From NCBI RefSeq assembly GCF_002743335.1, contig NZ_PDZB01000010.1:1-64000 (forward strand): a stretch of DNA of 64,000 nt, in the 5' to 3' direction. The stretch is from Sporosarcina sp. P32b (lineage in GTDB: Bacteria; Bacillota; Bacilli; Bacillales_A; Planococcaceae). The notes below the pieces were generated by a model, which was given only the letters and a program-made list of their open reading frames with translations, was not told where the DNA came from and made no database searches. Both the position numbers and the translations under genes were made by a program. Of the stretch, positions 1 to 8,299 are shown one piece after another (position 1 is the stretch's first letter; the number at the start of each line of letters is the position of its first letter).

Positions 1-133
1 TGCCTATGGCTTTAGACGTTTCGATCACTTTAGGGCGAAGATTTTATTAAACATACAGTATAAAGAAATTGGCGTTCATTTAGGTTGAGGGATGGATTTG
101 AATTCACTCCACCCCAACATTTGATTTAGAACC
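1..133 (+). mobile_element. Right end of an ISL3-like insertion sequence
   Basis: After the transposase stop at 88, bases 105-133 read (on the complementary strand) GGTTCTAAATCAAATGTTGG followed by GGTG. This has the form of an ISL3-type terminal inverted repeat, which starts with GGTTCT or GGCTCT. ISL3 elements make 8-bp target duplications; the bases after 133 are a T-rich run, but the left end is outside the window, so no duplication can be confirmed. The boundary at 133 is an inference from the repeat. Confidence 0.6.
2..88 (+). pseudogene. C-terminal end of an ISL3-family transposase (partial)
   Basis: The frame starting at base 2 reads AYGFRRFDHFRAKILLNIQ and ends in TGA. The YGFR-x(5)-FR-x-RI/KI pattern is typical of the extreme C-terminus of ISL3-family DDE transposases. 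Only 28 codons lie in the window, so it cannot be told whether the transposase further left is intact. The conserved-looking terminal inverted repeat just downstream supports a mobile-element end rather than a chance frame. Confidence 0.7.
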
Positions 134-241
134 ATTTTTTTATTCTACGAATCGATATCTGGGAAGTTCGACACGTTGAAGGATACGCTCCAACTAGCAT
201 CCCAGTCCCCCTAGATAGGATCTCAGCATTTATAATAGGGT

Positions 242-1261
242 TTATTCAATTGGCTCCATCTCTAACCACTTCACCATCCCGCCAGTTTCAATATCAATCC
301 AAGTATCCAGACTATACCCTGTCAAACACTTATTACCTTTGCAAGCTAGCGATCCGCCTTCTGATAGCTCTTGACGCTTCACTTCCTTGCCTTCTTGTAT
401 CTTCACTAGAAAACTGGTTGGCATCATCTCGGTTTGATTGGTAATCGTCATCAACAATGTATGTTCATCTGGAAATACAGCACGATCCATCACGAATGAA
501 TCATCTTCAACCAACCAAGAGCTTTTCTCTTCCCCGGTAGTATTTAGAACTGCATATCGTATCTGCTCATCTTCGAATGATTCAATTAATACTTGATCTG
601 TAGCTGAGTAGAATTGGTTGACGTTATTAGCGAGCGTAGTTTCTTCTCCTGTAGACAGTGATTGTTTCAATACATCTGTTTCTCCCATGTACACCAACTC
701 TTCAGTACCTAGCCACCGAGGAAATGGATCAGCGAGATCCACCGCGACCAATGTATCGTCATTTGCGTCGTAGCGCATAATCTCGTAGCTCCAATCATCA
801 GAGAATGCCGTAATTAGTATTTGGGAAGCGTCGATACCATTCCATTGAATTTCAAGTTCAGAGGATTCTACCGATATTTGATTTAGTGGCACACCCGCAT
901 GATCGACTATATGTATGATAGCTTCCGTTGAATCTTCTGCTGTTTTGACTAGCAGTTGCGAAGCGGTAGGATGTACTTGCACCTCAGAAATCGTTGCAGT
1001 AGCCGTAAATAACGTATGTATGTCTCCTGTCTTCAAATCAAAAGACAGCAGACGGTCTTCATCATCTTTGTGATCAACGAACAAAATCGCTGTTTCATTC
1101 AACCAACCTACAACAAAACGCACATCATCTTGCGAAACCGTAAGTTTTTCTAATGACTCAGTTTGATTTTCTACTGGTTGCTCTTCAGTTTCAAGATCCT
1201 TAGATTGCGTACATGCTACTAAAAAAAATGTGCATACTACTGGGATAAGTATTTTCTTCAC
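242..1261 (-). CDS. Lipoprotein of unknown function
   Basis: The 339-residue product begins with a short signal peptide and a lipobox (FLVAC, lipidated Cys17), so it should be exported and anchored to the outer face of the membrane. The next 30 residues are rich in Glu, Gln and Asn, as in a linker. The rest has repeated short beta-like stretches of the form VxxxDxxxxL and may be a propeller-like fold, but no family was recognised. The start codon is GTG, with an AGGGA-type ribosome site upstream. It lies alone between an insertion-sequence end and the ltaS terminator, so neighbours give no functional clue, and it may be accessory DNA. Confidence 0.75.
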   Translation of the reverse strand: MKKILIPVVCTFFLVACTQSKDLETEEQPVENQTESLEKLTVSQDDVRFVVGWLNETAILFVDHKDDEDRLLSFDLKTGDIHTLFTATATISEVQVHPTASQLLVKTAEDSTEAIIHIVDHAGVPLNQISVESSELEIQWNGIDASQILITAFSDDWSYEIMRYDANDDTLVAVDLADPFPRWLGTEELVYMGETDVLKQSLSTGEETTLANNVNQFYSATDQVLIESFEDEQIRYAVLNTTGEEKSSWLVEDDSFVMDRAVFPDEHTLLMTITNQTEMMPTSFLVKIQEGKEVKRQELSEGGSLACKGNKCLTGYSLDTWIDIETGGMVKWLEMEPIE

Positions 1262-1292
1262 TCTTTCACTTCCCTATCGTTAGTTTATAGTT

Positions 1293-1326
1293 AAAAAAAG
1301 CTGCACGGCATAGGCGCCGCGCAGCT
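1293..1326 (-). terminator. Intrinsic terminator of ltaS
   Basis: Arms at 1299-1309 and 1316-1326 form a GC-rich stem (AGCTGCACGGC with GCCGCGCAGCT, one mismatch). On the minus strand it is followed by seven T residues, directly after the ltaS stop codon. Confidence 0.85.
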
Positions 1327-1333
1327 CATCAAG

Positions 1334-3229
1334 TTATTTACTTTCTTTCATTTCAGGACTGCCATCTGGTCTTTCCTTGAATCGAAGCAAGTCACCATTG
1401 ATGATAGTATCTGAATAATTCAATTCAGTGTTGGCACGCTCAATATACGGCTTACATTGCGCTTCATCTTGTGATGGTTCACCTGTTTCAATGTCATAGC
1501 AAACTTCCTGTGCGTAAATATTTTTGTCTGTGATAAGACGGCCGTCACGGAAAATGACGAATGGTTCATGATCAGGTGAGAATAAATCAGAACCGAATTG
1601 CATATCTGCTTTTGTATCAATGCCTAGCAGATGAAGAACGGTAGGACGGATATCTACCTGTCCGCCAAGCTCATGCATTTGCTTACCTTCACCGGATCCT
1701 GGCATATGAATGAACAATGGAACCTTTTGAAGTTCTGCATTATCGAATGGTGTAATTTCCTTATCCATATACATACCCATTGCTTTATTGTGGTTTTCGG
1801 AAATACCATAGTGGTCTCCGTACATGATGATAATCGAATCTTCATACAAACCACTTTCCTTCAAGTCATCAAAGAACTCCTTAACCGCTTCGTCCATATA
1901 TCGAACTGTCTGGAAATACTTATTTAACGTGTTGGAATTTGATGTGTATTCAGGAATTAATTTATCCTGTTCATCCAAATCAAATGGGTGATGGTTTGTT
2001 AGTGTAATCATTCGTGTAGCAAATGGTTGCTTAATATCTTTCATCAAATCAACAGATTGATGGAAATAAGGAATATCTTTCATTCCCCAGTTAACAGCTT
2101 CATCTTCACCAATTGTGTAGCTATCTACGTCATAGAACTTCTGTACATCTAGTGCTTTGTACATAATATCACGGTTCCAGAAGCTCTTGCTGTTAGCATG
2201 CATAACACTTGTAGCATACCCATTCTCGCCAAGTCGTTCAGAAAGCGAGTTATATGTGTTACCGCTGTGTGTAAAGAATACTGCACTACCGTTACGTCCA
2301 TATAATGAGTTCTCCACGATAAACTCGGAGTCGGACGTTTTCCCTAATCCAGTTTGTTGATAAAAATTGTCAAAGTAGAATGTATCTTTATCGTTTGTTA
2401 ATTCATTTAAGAATGGAGTGATTTCATGTCCATCCATATCATTATTAATAACAAAGTTTTGTAACGATTCAAGTGAAACGAGAATGACATTTTTGCCTTT
2501 TGCAGAACCAAACATTTTTGGATCTGGTTGTGCGTGGTTGGCTTTGACGTAGTTTTCTATTTCCGTCAATTCCGTACCATCAGCAAATGTACGCTGTGCA
2601 TGGGATTTCGATTGTACGAATAAATCATATAGATGATAATTATACGTACCGATATTTTTAACTAGCAATTCTCGGTCAAAACTTCTTGTCAATAACTGTG
2701 GGCGCTGAGCTTCTGCAAGCGCCAAGTTGAACATCATCAACGTAGCAGCTGCTGCGAAATATACTTTGCGTCCCATTTTACGGCTAGATTCTTGAACGGG
2801 TCCTTGCTTAAAGAATCGCATAGCCACTAAAATAATCAAGACATCTGAGAAAAAGAATAGGTCAAGAAGTCGTAAATTCTCAGTAATAGATGAACTTAAA
2901 TCTGCAAAGTTACTTGTCTGGAACAATAGAGGCAGTGTAATAAAGTCCGTAAAGAAACGATAGAACACAGCATTGGCAAACATGACAAATGATGTGATAA
3001 AACTAACCGCTAAAATATATCGGTTACGTGTTTTCGTCTTTTTAATAAATAAAGCAACCCCATAAATAAACATTAGAAATGCTAAGGGATTAATTAGTAA
3101 GATAAATTGTTGCATAGCATTATCGATCTTCATATTGAAACTGGTGAAATACCCGATATAGGTAGTCAACCAAGTTGCGATTACTGCGATAATGAGTACG
3201 GAATGCTTAGGCCATGAAAATTTTCTCAT
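1334..3229 (-). CDS. ltaS: Lipoteichoic acid synthase family protein
   Basis: It transfers glycerol-phosphate from phosphatidylglycerol onto the growing lipoteichoic acid chain at the outer membrane face. The 631-residue protein has about five N-terminal membrane segments (first ~200 residues) and then an extracellular sulfatase-type domain. Visible active-site features are the metal-binding Glu in VSLES (about 254), the catalytic Thr in GLGKTSD (about 298), the WNRD segment, the NHHPF segment and the metal-binding YGDHYG near 480. ATG 3229 is chosen as start because it has AAGGAAG seven bases upstream. An upstream in-frame ATG at 3277 would lie at the predicted mRNA 5' end. An ECF-type promoter precedes the gene, as for the sigma-M-controlled LtaS paralogue of B. 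subtilis. Several paralogues (LtaS, YfnI, YqgS) exist in Bacillales, and the exact one is not resolved. Confidence 0.92.
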   Translation of the reverse strand: MRKFSWPKHSVLIIAVIATWLTTYIGYFTSFNMKIDNAMQQFILLINPLAFLMFIYGVALFIKKTKTRNRYILAVSFITSFVMFANAVFYRFFTDFITLPLLFQTSNFADLSSSITENLRLLDLFFFSDVLIILVAMRFFKQGPVQESSRKMGRKVYFAAAATLMMFNLALAEAQRPQLLTRSFDRELLVKNIGTYNYHLYDLFVQSKSHAQRTFADGTELTEIENYVKANHAQPDPKMFGSAKGKNVILVSLESLQNFVINNDMDGHEITPFLNELTNDKDTFYFDNFYQQTGLGKTSDSEFIVENSLYGRNGSAVFFTHSGNTYNSLSERLGENGYATSVMHANSKSFWNRDIMYKALDVQKFYDVDSYTIGEDEAVNWGMKDIPYFHQSVDLMKDIKQPFATRMITLTNHHPFDLDEQDKLIPEYTSNSNTLNKYFQTVRYMDEAVKEFFDDLKESGLYEDSIIIMYGDHYGISENHNKAMGMYMDKEITPFDNAELQKVPLFIHMPGSGEGKQMHELGGQVDIRPTVLHLLGIDTKADMQFGSDLFSPDHEPFVIFRDGRLITDKNIYAQEVCYDIETGEPSQDEAQCKPYIERANTELNYSDTIINGDLLRFKERPDGSPEMKESK

Positions 3230-3284
3230 TCCATCTCTTCCTTTCGTTTCGTTTAGATACTGTTTTATAGTCATCATATATATA

Positions 3285-3310
3285 GACGTTTGACTGAGTG
3301 AAAAGTTTCA
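3285..3310 (-). promoter_or_regulatory. ECF-sigma (SigM/SigW-type) promoter of ltaS
   Basis: On the minus strand TGAAAC (3310-3305), a 16-base spacer and CGTC (3288-3285) match the Bacillus ECF promoter pattern TGAAAC-N16-CGTC exactly. The predicted start near 3277 leaves a ~48-nt leader before the chosen ATG. No primary-sigma promoter as good is visible in this gap. Confidence 0.75.
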
Positions 3311-3353
3311 CATAAGACGAGGAATGAGTAGTTCGTATAATATCAACTAGCTA

Positions 3354-3539
3354 CTAGCTAGTTTGCTCTCTTCTCAAAACAAGCAATGCTTGAATATATG
3401 TTTGTTGATCAATGAATTGATGGTCATACAGTTCTTTGACCTCGGACTCCATGATCATGCTATCCTGTCTTTTATTGCCTGTATAGATGATTACACCAAA
3501 ACGTTTAAGCAATTTCATCACGTCATAAAATTCATTCAT
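3354..3539 (-). CDS. yqgQ: YqgQ family protein (DUF910)
   Basis: A 61-residue acidic, helical protein starting MNEFYDVMKLLKRFG and continuing with an IIYTG motif, recognisable as the conserved Bacillales YqgQ family, whose function is unknown. The start at 3539 is preferred over an in-frame GTG at 3548 because family members begin MNxFYDV. It overlaps the end of the upstream cyclo-ligase gene by 8 bases, so the two are translationally coupled. The stop codon sits inside a 19-bp palindrome (3345-3363). In B. subtilis the same pair (yqgN ... yqgQ) is separated by a rhomboid protease gene that is absent here. Confidence 0.85.
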   Translation of the reverse strand: MNEFYDVMKLLKRFGVIIYTGNKRQDSMIMESEVKELYDHQFIDQQTYIQALLVLRREQTS

Positions 3540-4116
3540 TTGCTTCACGAGCTTTCTGACAATCTATAATATGTTCATCTGTGTAAATATAGGACACCGG
3601 AACATCGTGCGGCTCCCTAACTATATTATGGCTGATTTGACAGTCAAATGCCAGTGAAAATGTTTCAAATGGAAAATTTATCAAATAGCGATCGTAGTAA
3701 CCGCCACCGAATCCAATACGGTAACCTGTTTCTGAATATACGACACCTGGCACAATTTGCAAATCAATTTCTTCCGGTCTTACAGGCTCTGTCAAATCTA
3801 TTTTCGGTTCTTTTAAGTCCATGTACACTACTTCTGTTTGATCAAATGAATCAATCAAACGAAAATCCATTTCTCTCGTAGAAGAAATACATCGTGGAAT
3901 AGCAATTCGCTTCCCGACTTGCCAGGCGGTTTCTATCAAACGATGCGTGTTCACTTCCGGAAACCTTGATAATGTGATTCCGATTGTCTCTGCATACTTA
4001 AATTCATCCGAAGCAAGAACTTTATCTATAATAATGGATGATTTCCGTTCGTGATCAGATGGAGTTAATTGATGTAATTGCTGTATAACCTGTTTTCGAA
4101 GATGCTGCTTTTCCAC
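3532..4116 (-). CDS. yqgN: 5-formyltetrahydrofolate cyclo-ligase
   Basis: It converts 5-formyltetrahydrofolate to 5,10-methenyltetrahydrofolate with ATP, a cytoplasmic folate salvage step. The 194-residue protein has the usual family length. The N-terminal basic segment MEKQHLRKQV carries the nucleotide-contacting Lys/Arg, and the C-terminal GFGGGYYDRYL (about 143-153) is the family signature for phosphate and folate binding. It lies just downstream of rpmG, with an intrinsic terminator between them, and runs into yqgQ. Confidence 0.93.
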   Translation of the reverse strand: MEKQHLRKQVIQQLHQLTPSDHERKSSIIIDKVLASDEFKYAETIGITLSRFPEVNTHRLIETAWQVGKRIAIPRCISSTREMDFRLIDSFDQTEVVYMDLKEPKIDLTEPVRPEEIDLQIVPGVVYSETGYRIGFGGGYYDRYLINFPFETFSLAFDCQISHNIVREPHDVPVSYIYTDEHIIDCQKAREANE

Positions 4117-4136
4117 TGTACTACCTCCCGTAAGAA

Positions 4137-4166
4137 AAAACCAAAACCGAAGCAGGTTTTGGTTTT
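4137..4166 (-). terminator. Intrinsic terminator of rpmG
   Basis: Perfect 12-bp stem (AAAACCAAAACC with GGTTTTGGTTTT, loop GAAGCA), followed on the minus strand by a T run. It separates rpmG from the cyclo-ligase gene. Confidence 0.8.
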
Positions 4167-4171
4167 AATGA

Positions 4172-4321
4172 TTATTTCGTTTCACGGTGCAAAGTTTGCT
4201 TTTTTTCACGTGAGCAATATTTCATCATTTCAATACGTTCTGGATTGTTACGCTTGTTTTTCTTAGTAATATAATTACGCTCTGCACATTCTGTACAAGC
4301 GAGTGTTACGTTTACGCGCAT
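4172..4321 (-). CDS. rpmG: 50S ribosomal protein L33
   Basis: The 49-residue product [20 protein letters not shown] and onward ends in TLHRETK, both diagnostic of bacterial L33. It belongs to the large ribosomal subunit. A GGGAGGG ribosome site stands seven bases before the ATG. The first zinc-ribbon knuckle is intact (Cys9, Cys12). The second has Cys36, but the fourth Cys position is Glu39, so zinc binding is doubtful and this may be a C-minus-like form. Bacillales often carry two or three rpmG copies that differ in their Cys motifs. The gene has its own leader with a TATAAT-like element around 4390. Confidence 0.93.
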   Translation of the reverse strand: MRVNVTLACTECAERNYITKKNKRNNPERIEMMKYCSREKKQTLHRETK

Positions 4322-4493
4322 TACTGTCCCTCCCACTCAATAGCTATAGATATAAGTAAAACATGAGCATGATCTATACGACTAATATATTATACCATAG
4401 AATCAATCGTTGTACAGCAAAAAGTTTCAAATATCATTCAGCATGTGCTTATGGTATTATGAAGGAAATTCTAGTTATTTGGGAGGGAACAGT

Positions 4494-4853
4494 ATGGATA
4501 TCCCCTTACTATTACTCAGCATCGGTGTATTGGCTGTCATTCTCTCGTTTTTCGTGGGCAATAAGGCTCGCGAAATAGATGATGAGTTGGAAAATGTATC
4601 GATCAGCTTGCATCAAGAAACGAGTAATCTAAAAAAGAGAGTACGTTTGCTGGAAGAAGAATTAATGGTCGCATCCCCAGCTTCAGAGCCCATTGCACCA
4701 GCACCTCAAAAAACAATACACGCAATTATCGTCAATCAAATCACATCACTTCACAAACAAGGCTACACAGTCCCTGAGATTGCCAAACGCGCTTCACTTA
4801 GTGAAAAGGAAGTAACGGGAGTGCTACATTCTAAAGGAGTGCGGTTGTCATGA
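4494..4853 (+). CDS. Membrane-anchored coiled-coil protein with C-terminal HTH-like segment (DUF6115-like)
   Basis: The 119-residue protein has one N-terminal membrane helix (about residues 2-19), a short acidic/basic coiled coil (about 25-60), a Pro/Ala linker, and a C-terminal helix-turn-helix-like segment (about 88-117, VPEIAKRASLSEKEVTGVL). The layout resembles SwrB/DUF6115 proteins of Bacillales. Here it is not in a flagellar cluster, so SwrB function is not claimed. The start is set by GGGAGG before ATG 4494. The stop overlaps the next ATG by four bases (ATGA), so it is coupled to the MltG-like gene. Confidence 0.75.
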   Translation: MDIPLLLLSIGVLAVILSFFVGNKAREIDDELENVSISLHQETSNLKKRVRLLEEELMVASPASEPIAPAPQKTIHAIIVNQITSLHKQGYTVPEIAKRASLSEKEVTGVLHSKGVRLS

Positions 4854-5299
4854 TCAAGGAAATATTGCGCGCCATAGGGATTGGTTGTTTGATAGCTGGT
4901 GGTATTCTGTATTTCGTACAGCAACAAACATCAGAAGGTTCGTTGCAAAAACAATTGGCCGATTCCAAAGAAGATGTAGCTATTCTAAAAAAAGAACTTG
5001 CTATATCACAAACCCTTTCTGGAAAAGAATCTATTCGTAAACCAGAAGCTGAGCAAGAAACGATTCCAGATGAAAATGAAGCGGATGAAATCATCACAAA
5101 GAGTTTTACCGTAAAAGCAGGTATTACACCCGCCGAGCTATCGCGCGAATTAGAAAACGAGAAGTTAATAAAGAATGCTGAAGAATTTGAACTGTATATA
5201 ATTGAAAATGAATATACACGAAAAATTAAAACCGGTACATATGAATTACGCTCTGATATGCGCTTCCCTGAAATCGCCAGAATCTTTTTGCGCTTATAA
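4850..5299 (+). CDS. Short MltG/YceG-like membrane protein lacking the catalytic domain
   Basis: The 149-residue protein has an N-terminal membrane helix (about 7-24), a coiled region with many Lys/Glu (about 30-70), and a C-terminal module (about 85-147) reading FTVKAGITPAELSRELEN and ending in KTGTYELRSDMRF. That module resembles the LysM-like N-terminal part of endolytic transglycosylase MltG. The catalytic Glu domain of MltG is absent because the protein stops there. It may bind peptidoglycan or regulate a wall enzyme; this is inferred only from the module. It is coupled to the preceding HTH/coiled-coil gene. Confidence 0.75.
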   Translation: MIKEILRAIGIGCLIAGGILYFVQQQTSEGSLQKQLADSKEDVAILKKELAISQTLSGKESIRKPEAEQETIPDENEADEIITKSFTVKAGITPAELSRELENEKLIKNAEEFELYIIENEYTRKIKTGTYELRSDMRFPEIARIFLRL

Positions 5300-5302
5300 T
5301 AT

Positions 5303-5336
5303 AAAAGACGAAAACCAAGAGGTTTTCGTCTTTTTT
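5303..5336. terminator. Bidirectional terminator between mltG-like gene and pbpA
   Basis: A 14-bp perfect stem (AAAAGACGAAAACC with GGTTTTCGTCTTTT, loop AAGA) with T residues on both strands serves the two convergent genes. Confidence 0.9.
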
Positions 5337-5353
5337 GTATTGATTGATATTGT

Positions 5354-7504
5354 TTATTTCTGTATTCTCATATCCGGAGATGCGTCGTCAGCCTTCGAGT
5401 TTCTCTGTCTTTTTTGTTCAAAATATACATCAAGTGCTTCTTTGGCGATTTCACTAGCTGTGGCGGATGGATAGCGTTTCGTATTCGTGGAAATATACGG
5501 AATGATAACGGAATACGCAACTTCAGGTTTGTCTGCAGGGGCATACCCTACATGAGACAGGTTAATCGTCGGAATAACTGGGTTGGATTTATTACCTGTG
5601 TAATAAAAGGATTCCGCGGTACCCGTCTTTCCTGCTCCTGTATAGGGTGCACCCGCTAGTAAGCCAGAAGCTGTACCGTTCGCGCCATAGTATACATAAT
5701 TCATACCTTTCTTCACTTGATCGATTTCCTCTTGAGAGTTTTTCAAGTGATTCAACACTTTCACAGGAGTTTCCTCAACCAACTCGCCAAGCACTTCCCC
5801 ATCCGGAGATGGTTCACGAATTTCTTTCAAAATCTTCGGTGCTATTCGATTGCCGTCAGAAGCAATAGTTGCAACATATTGCGCCATTTGCAGAGGAGTA
5901 TACGTATCAAACTGTCCGATTGAGAAGTCAAGCAGTTTCCCAGGGACTGTTTCAGTACCGGTTACCCCTGTATATTCTCCAGGTAAATCGATTCCTGTTT
6001 TGACGCCTAAGCCAAATGCCGCAAAGTTCTCGCGGAATGTATCAAAGGCTTTCTTGTCGATTGGTAATCCTTGTCCTGGTCGGTATGTCGCTTTTCCTAA
6101 GCCCATCGCTATACGGAACATATATACGTTGGAAGAACGACCAATAGCGGAAATGTCGTTTAATGCCACTCGACCATTCGGATTAAACAAAGATCGTTTG
6201 TATCTGCCGCCAATATTGATTGGTTGGTCGATTTTAACTTCACCAATTTTTGCAGCACCTTCATTATAACCTGTAAGCATCGTCGCCAATTTCACCGTTG
6301 ATCCGACTTCATACGCTGAAGTAAACGTACCATATGTGTAATCCTGTATCGCCCATCGTCCTGTCGATTCATCCTTTAGTACTTTCTTACCGACAAGCGA
6401 CAAGATTTCTCCGTTATTCGGATCTAGCATGACAAGGAATGCCGAGTCCAACGCACCTGTATTCGGACCTTGTTTTAAACGCAATAATTTATTGGATACG
6501 ACATCTTCCAGCGCCTTCTGTAAATCAGTATCTGTAGTCAGGATTAAATCTTTACCTGGCTTTCCTTCTTTCACCGTTTTTGTTTCAACGACTTTTCCTG
6601 TGCGGTCTTTGACATTTTTCACAATCGTCTTTTGACCTTTCAGTAAGTCTTCGTAATACGCTTCCAAATAACTTCTTCCTACGCGATCATTACGGGAATA
6701 GTCTCTCGCTAGGAAATAGTCTAAGTGAGAACGCGGAATCCCTTCTACCGGACTTGTTGTGGAACCAAGAATCGCACTGTCGGATTTCTTCACCCGATCC
6801 CAGTCCGTAGTCGTATTGACGCCCGGCAGTTGATCCAATCTTTCAGAAACAACAGCTAGTTCTTTATCGGTCACACCATCGCTTTTAATAATTTGTGGTG
6901 AATAGGCATAACCTGCCATCATTTCTCGATAAATAGCGAGTACTTCTAAATCTTCCGCAGACAAAGTAGCTAGTTCTTCATCTGTGATTCGGTCGCGTGT
7001 CAGCTGATTTATTTCCCGTTGGACATCTTTCTGAGATTTATTGTCATCTTTACTGAGCTCAGTTTGCTCTTTCTTAGGTACTTTATCAGCTGCTTTTACA
7101 GGATTTAATAATATCCAGAAATCTCGTTTATCGCCTATTGTGACACGGTGAGTATCTTGGTCGATCAACTTCGCGATTTTTCTTGCCAGCGCAAGCATTT
7201 CTTTCGTCGTCGTGGAGGATGTTTTCGTATACGTGATAGCATTTTTCGCTTCATTGTCTATGAGTACTTTTCCCGAGCGATCGAAAATTCTTCCACGCGG
7301 CGTGCTCGTGTTGACCGCAATCTCCTCGGTTCGTTCAAGACTGCGTGCATAATCTTCCCCCTTGACGATTTGCATATAACCTAAACGGAATATGAGTAAG
7401 GAAAAAAGGACAAAAATCGCTACAAATAAAAAATTCATTCGAAATGCAATATGTTGACGTTGACCCGTTTTGGGCGGCTCCGTCTTTTTCTGGTTTCTCT
7501 TCAA
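5354..7504 (-). CDS. pbpA: Class B penicillin-binding protein 2 (transpeptidase)
   Basis: It cross-links peptidoglycan as part of the elongation machinery. The 716-residue protein has a cytoplasmic basic tail, one membrane helix (about 22-45), a dimerisation/pedestal region and a C-terminal transpeptidase domain. The three active-site motifs are visible: STVK (402-405), SSN (457-459) and KTG (626-628). The start codon is TTG, supported by AAGGAG upstream. Position next to sodA matches B. subtilis pbpA (yqgF). Length and the insert between the membrane helix and catalytic domain are normal for PBP2-type proteins. Confidence 0.95.
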   Translation of the reverse strand: MKRNQKKTEPPKTGQRQHIAFRMNFLFVAIFVLFSLLIFRLGYMQIVKGEDYARSLERTEEIAVNTSTPRGRIFDRSGKVLIDNEAKNAITYTKTSSTTTKEMLALARKIAKLIDQDTHRVTIGDKRDFWILLNPVKAADKVPKKEQTELSKDDNKSQKDVQREINQLTRDRITDEELATLSAEDLEVLAIYREMMAGYAYSPQIIKSDGVTDKELAVVSERLDQLPGVNTTTDWDRVKKSDSAILGSTTSPVEGIPRSHLDYFLARDYSRNDRVGRSYLEAYYEDLLKGQKTIVKNVKDRTGKVVETKTVKEGKPGKDLILTTDTDLQKALEDVVSNKLLRLKQGPNTGALDSAFLVMLDPNNGEILSLVGKKVLKDESTGRWAIQDYTYGTFTSAYEVGSTVKLATMLTGYNEGAAKIGEVKIDQPINIGGRYKRSLFNPNGRVALNDISAIGRSSNVYMFRIAMGLGKATYRPGQGLPIDKKAFDTFRENFAAFGLGVKTGIDLPGEYTGVTGTETVPGKLLDFSIGQFDTYTPLQMAQYVATIASDGNRIAPKILKEIREPSPDGEVLGELVEETPVKVLNHLKNSQEEIDQVKKGMNYVYYGANGTASGLLAGAPYTGAGKTGTAESFYYTGNKSNPVIPTINLSHVGYAPADKPEVAYSVIIPYISTNTKRYPSATASEIAKEALDVYFEQKRQRNSKADDASPDMRIQK

Positions 7505-7540
7505 CAGGAATCTCCTTTCTCAGGAAGTTTATGTATAAGA

Positions 7541-7546
7541 ATTATA
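7541..7546 (-). promoter_or_regulatory. Extended -10 element of the pbpA promoter
   Basis: The minus strand reads TGCTATAAT, an extended -10 (TGN before TATAAT), about 36 bases before the pbpA start codon. The -35 region is poor, which is usual for extended -10 promoters. Confidence 0.5.
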
Positions 7547-7564
7547 GCATGAAAACAATAAAGA

Positions 7565-7593
7565 ACACACATCTAGACGAACTAGATGTGTGT
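7565..7593 (-). terminator. Terminator of sodA
   Basis: Perfect 12-bp stem (ACACACATCTAG with CTAGATGTGTGT, loop ACGAA) right after the sodA stop. The T tract on the minus strand is interrupted (TTCTTTATTG), so it may be leaky. Confidence 0.7.
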
Positions 7594-7603
7594 CAGGTTT
7601 CAA

Positions 7604-8212
7604 TTACTTATTGTCTTGGTAACGCTTTTCTACTTCATCCCAGTTTACTACGTTCCAGAATGCTGAAATATAGTCAGGACGACGGTTTTGATAGTTTAAG
7701 TAGTATGCATGCTCCCAAACGTCCAAACCTAGTAATGGTGTTTTACCATCCATGTAAGGTGAGTCTTGGTTAGGAGTTGATGTTACTTCAATTTCACCGT
7801 TGTTTACAACAAGCCAAGCCCAACCTGAACCGAAGCGAGTTGTTGCAGCTTTAGCAAACTCTTCTTTGAAAGCGTCAAAGCTACCGAACTTCTTGTCGAT
7901 TGCTTTTGCAACTTCTCCAGTTGGGTTGCCGCCACCGTTTGGTGAAAGGATTGTCCAGAACAATGAGTGGTTAGAGTGCCCACCACCGTTATTGCGGACT
8001 GCTGTACGCTTGTCCTCTGGAACTTTGTCCAAGTTTGCAACTAATTCGTCAACAGGCATGTTAAGAAGTTCTTCGTGACCTTCTAGTGCATTGTTCACGT
8101 TCGTTACATACGTGTTGTGGTGTTTCGTGTGATGGATGTTCATCGTTTCTTTGTCGATGTGTGGCTCCAACGCATCGTATGCGTATGGTAGTTCTGGTAA
8201 TGTATAAGCCAT
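7604..8212 (-). CDS. sodA: Superoxide dismutase (Mn type)
   Basis: It dismutates superoxide in the cytoplasm. The 202-residue protein contains all four metal ligands: His27, His82 (in [10 protein letters not shown]), Asp164 and His168 (in [15 protein letters not shown]). Sequence features near the metal (GGG, NNGGGH) are of the Mn-type found in Bacillus. It has a strong AGGAGG site and a plausible promoter around 8258-8286 on the minus strand. It is monocistronic, with its own terminator. Confidence 0.97.
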   Translation of the reverse strand: MAYTLPELPYAYDALEPHIDKETMNIHHTKHHNTYVTNVNNALEGHEELLNMPVDELVANLDKVPEDKRTAVRNNGGGHSNHSLFWTILSPNGGGNPTGEVAKAIDKKFGSFDAFKEEFAKAATTRFGSGWAWLVVNNGEIEVTSTPNQDSPYMDGKTPLLGLDVWEHAYYLNYQNRRPDYISAFWNVVNWDEVEKRYQDNK

Positions 8213-8299
8213 TTTCCATTCCTCCTCTAAATTATCTCTGTTTTGCCCTACCTCTTCACATTATCAAAATATGAGTCAGCATTCAAAGAAAATGGACTG

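Noticed and set aside
5850-6269. 139-codon frame on the plus strand
   Set aside because: Shadow of pbpA; no ribosome site and no independent signals.
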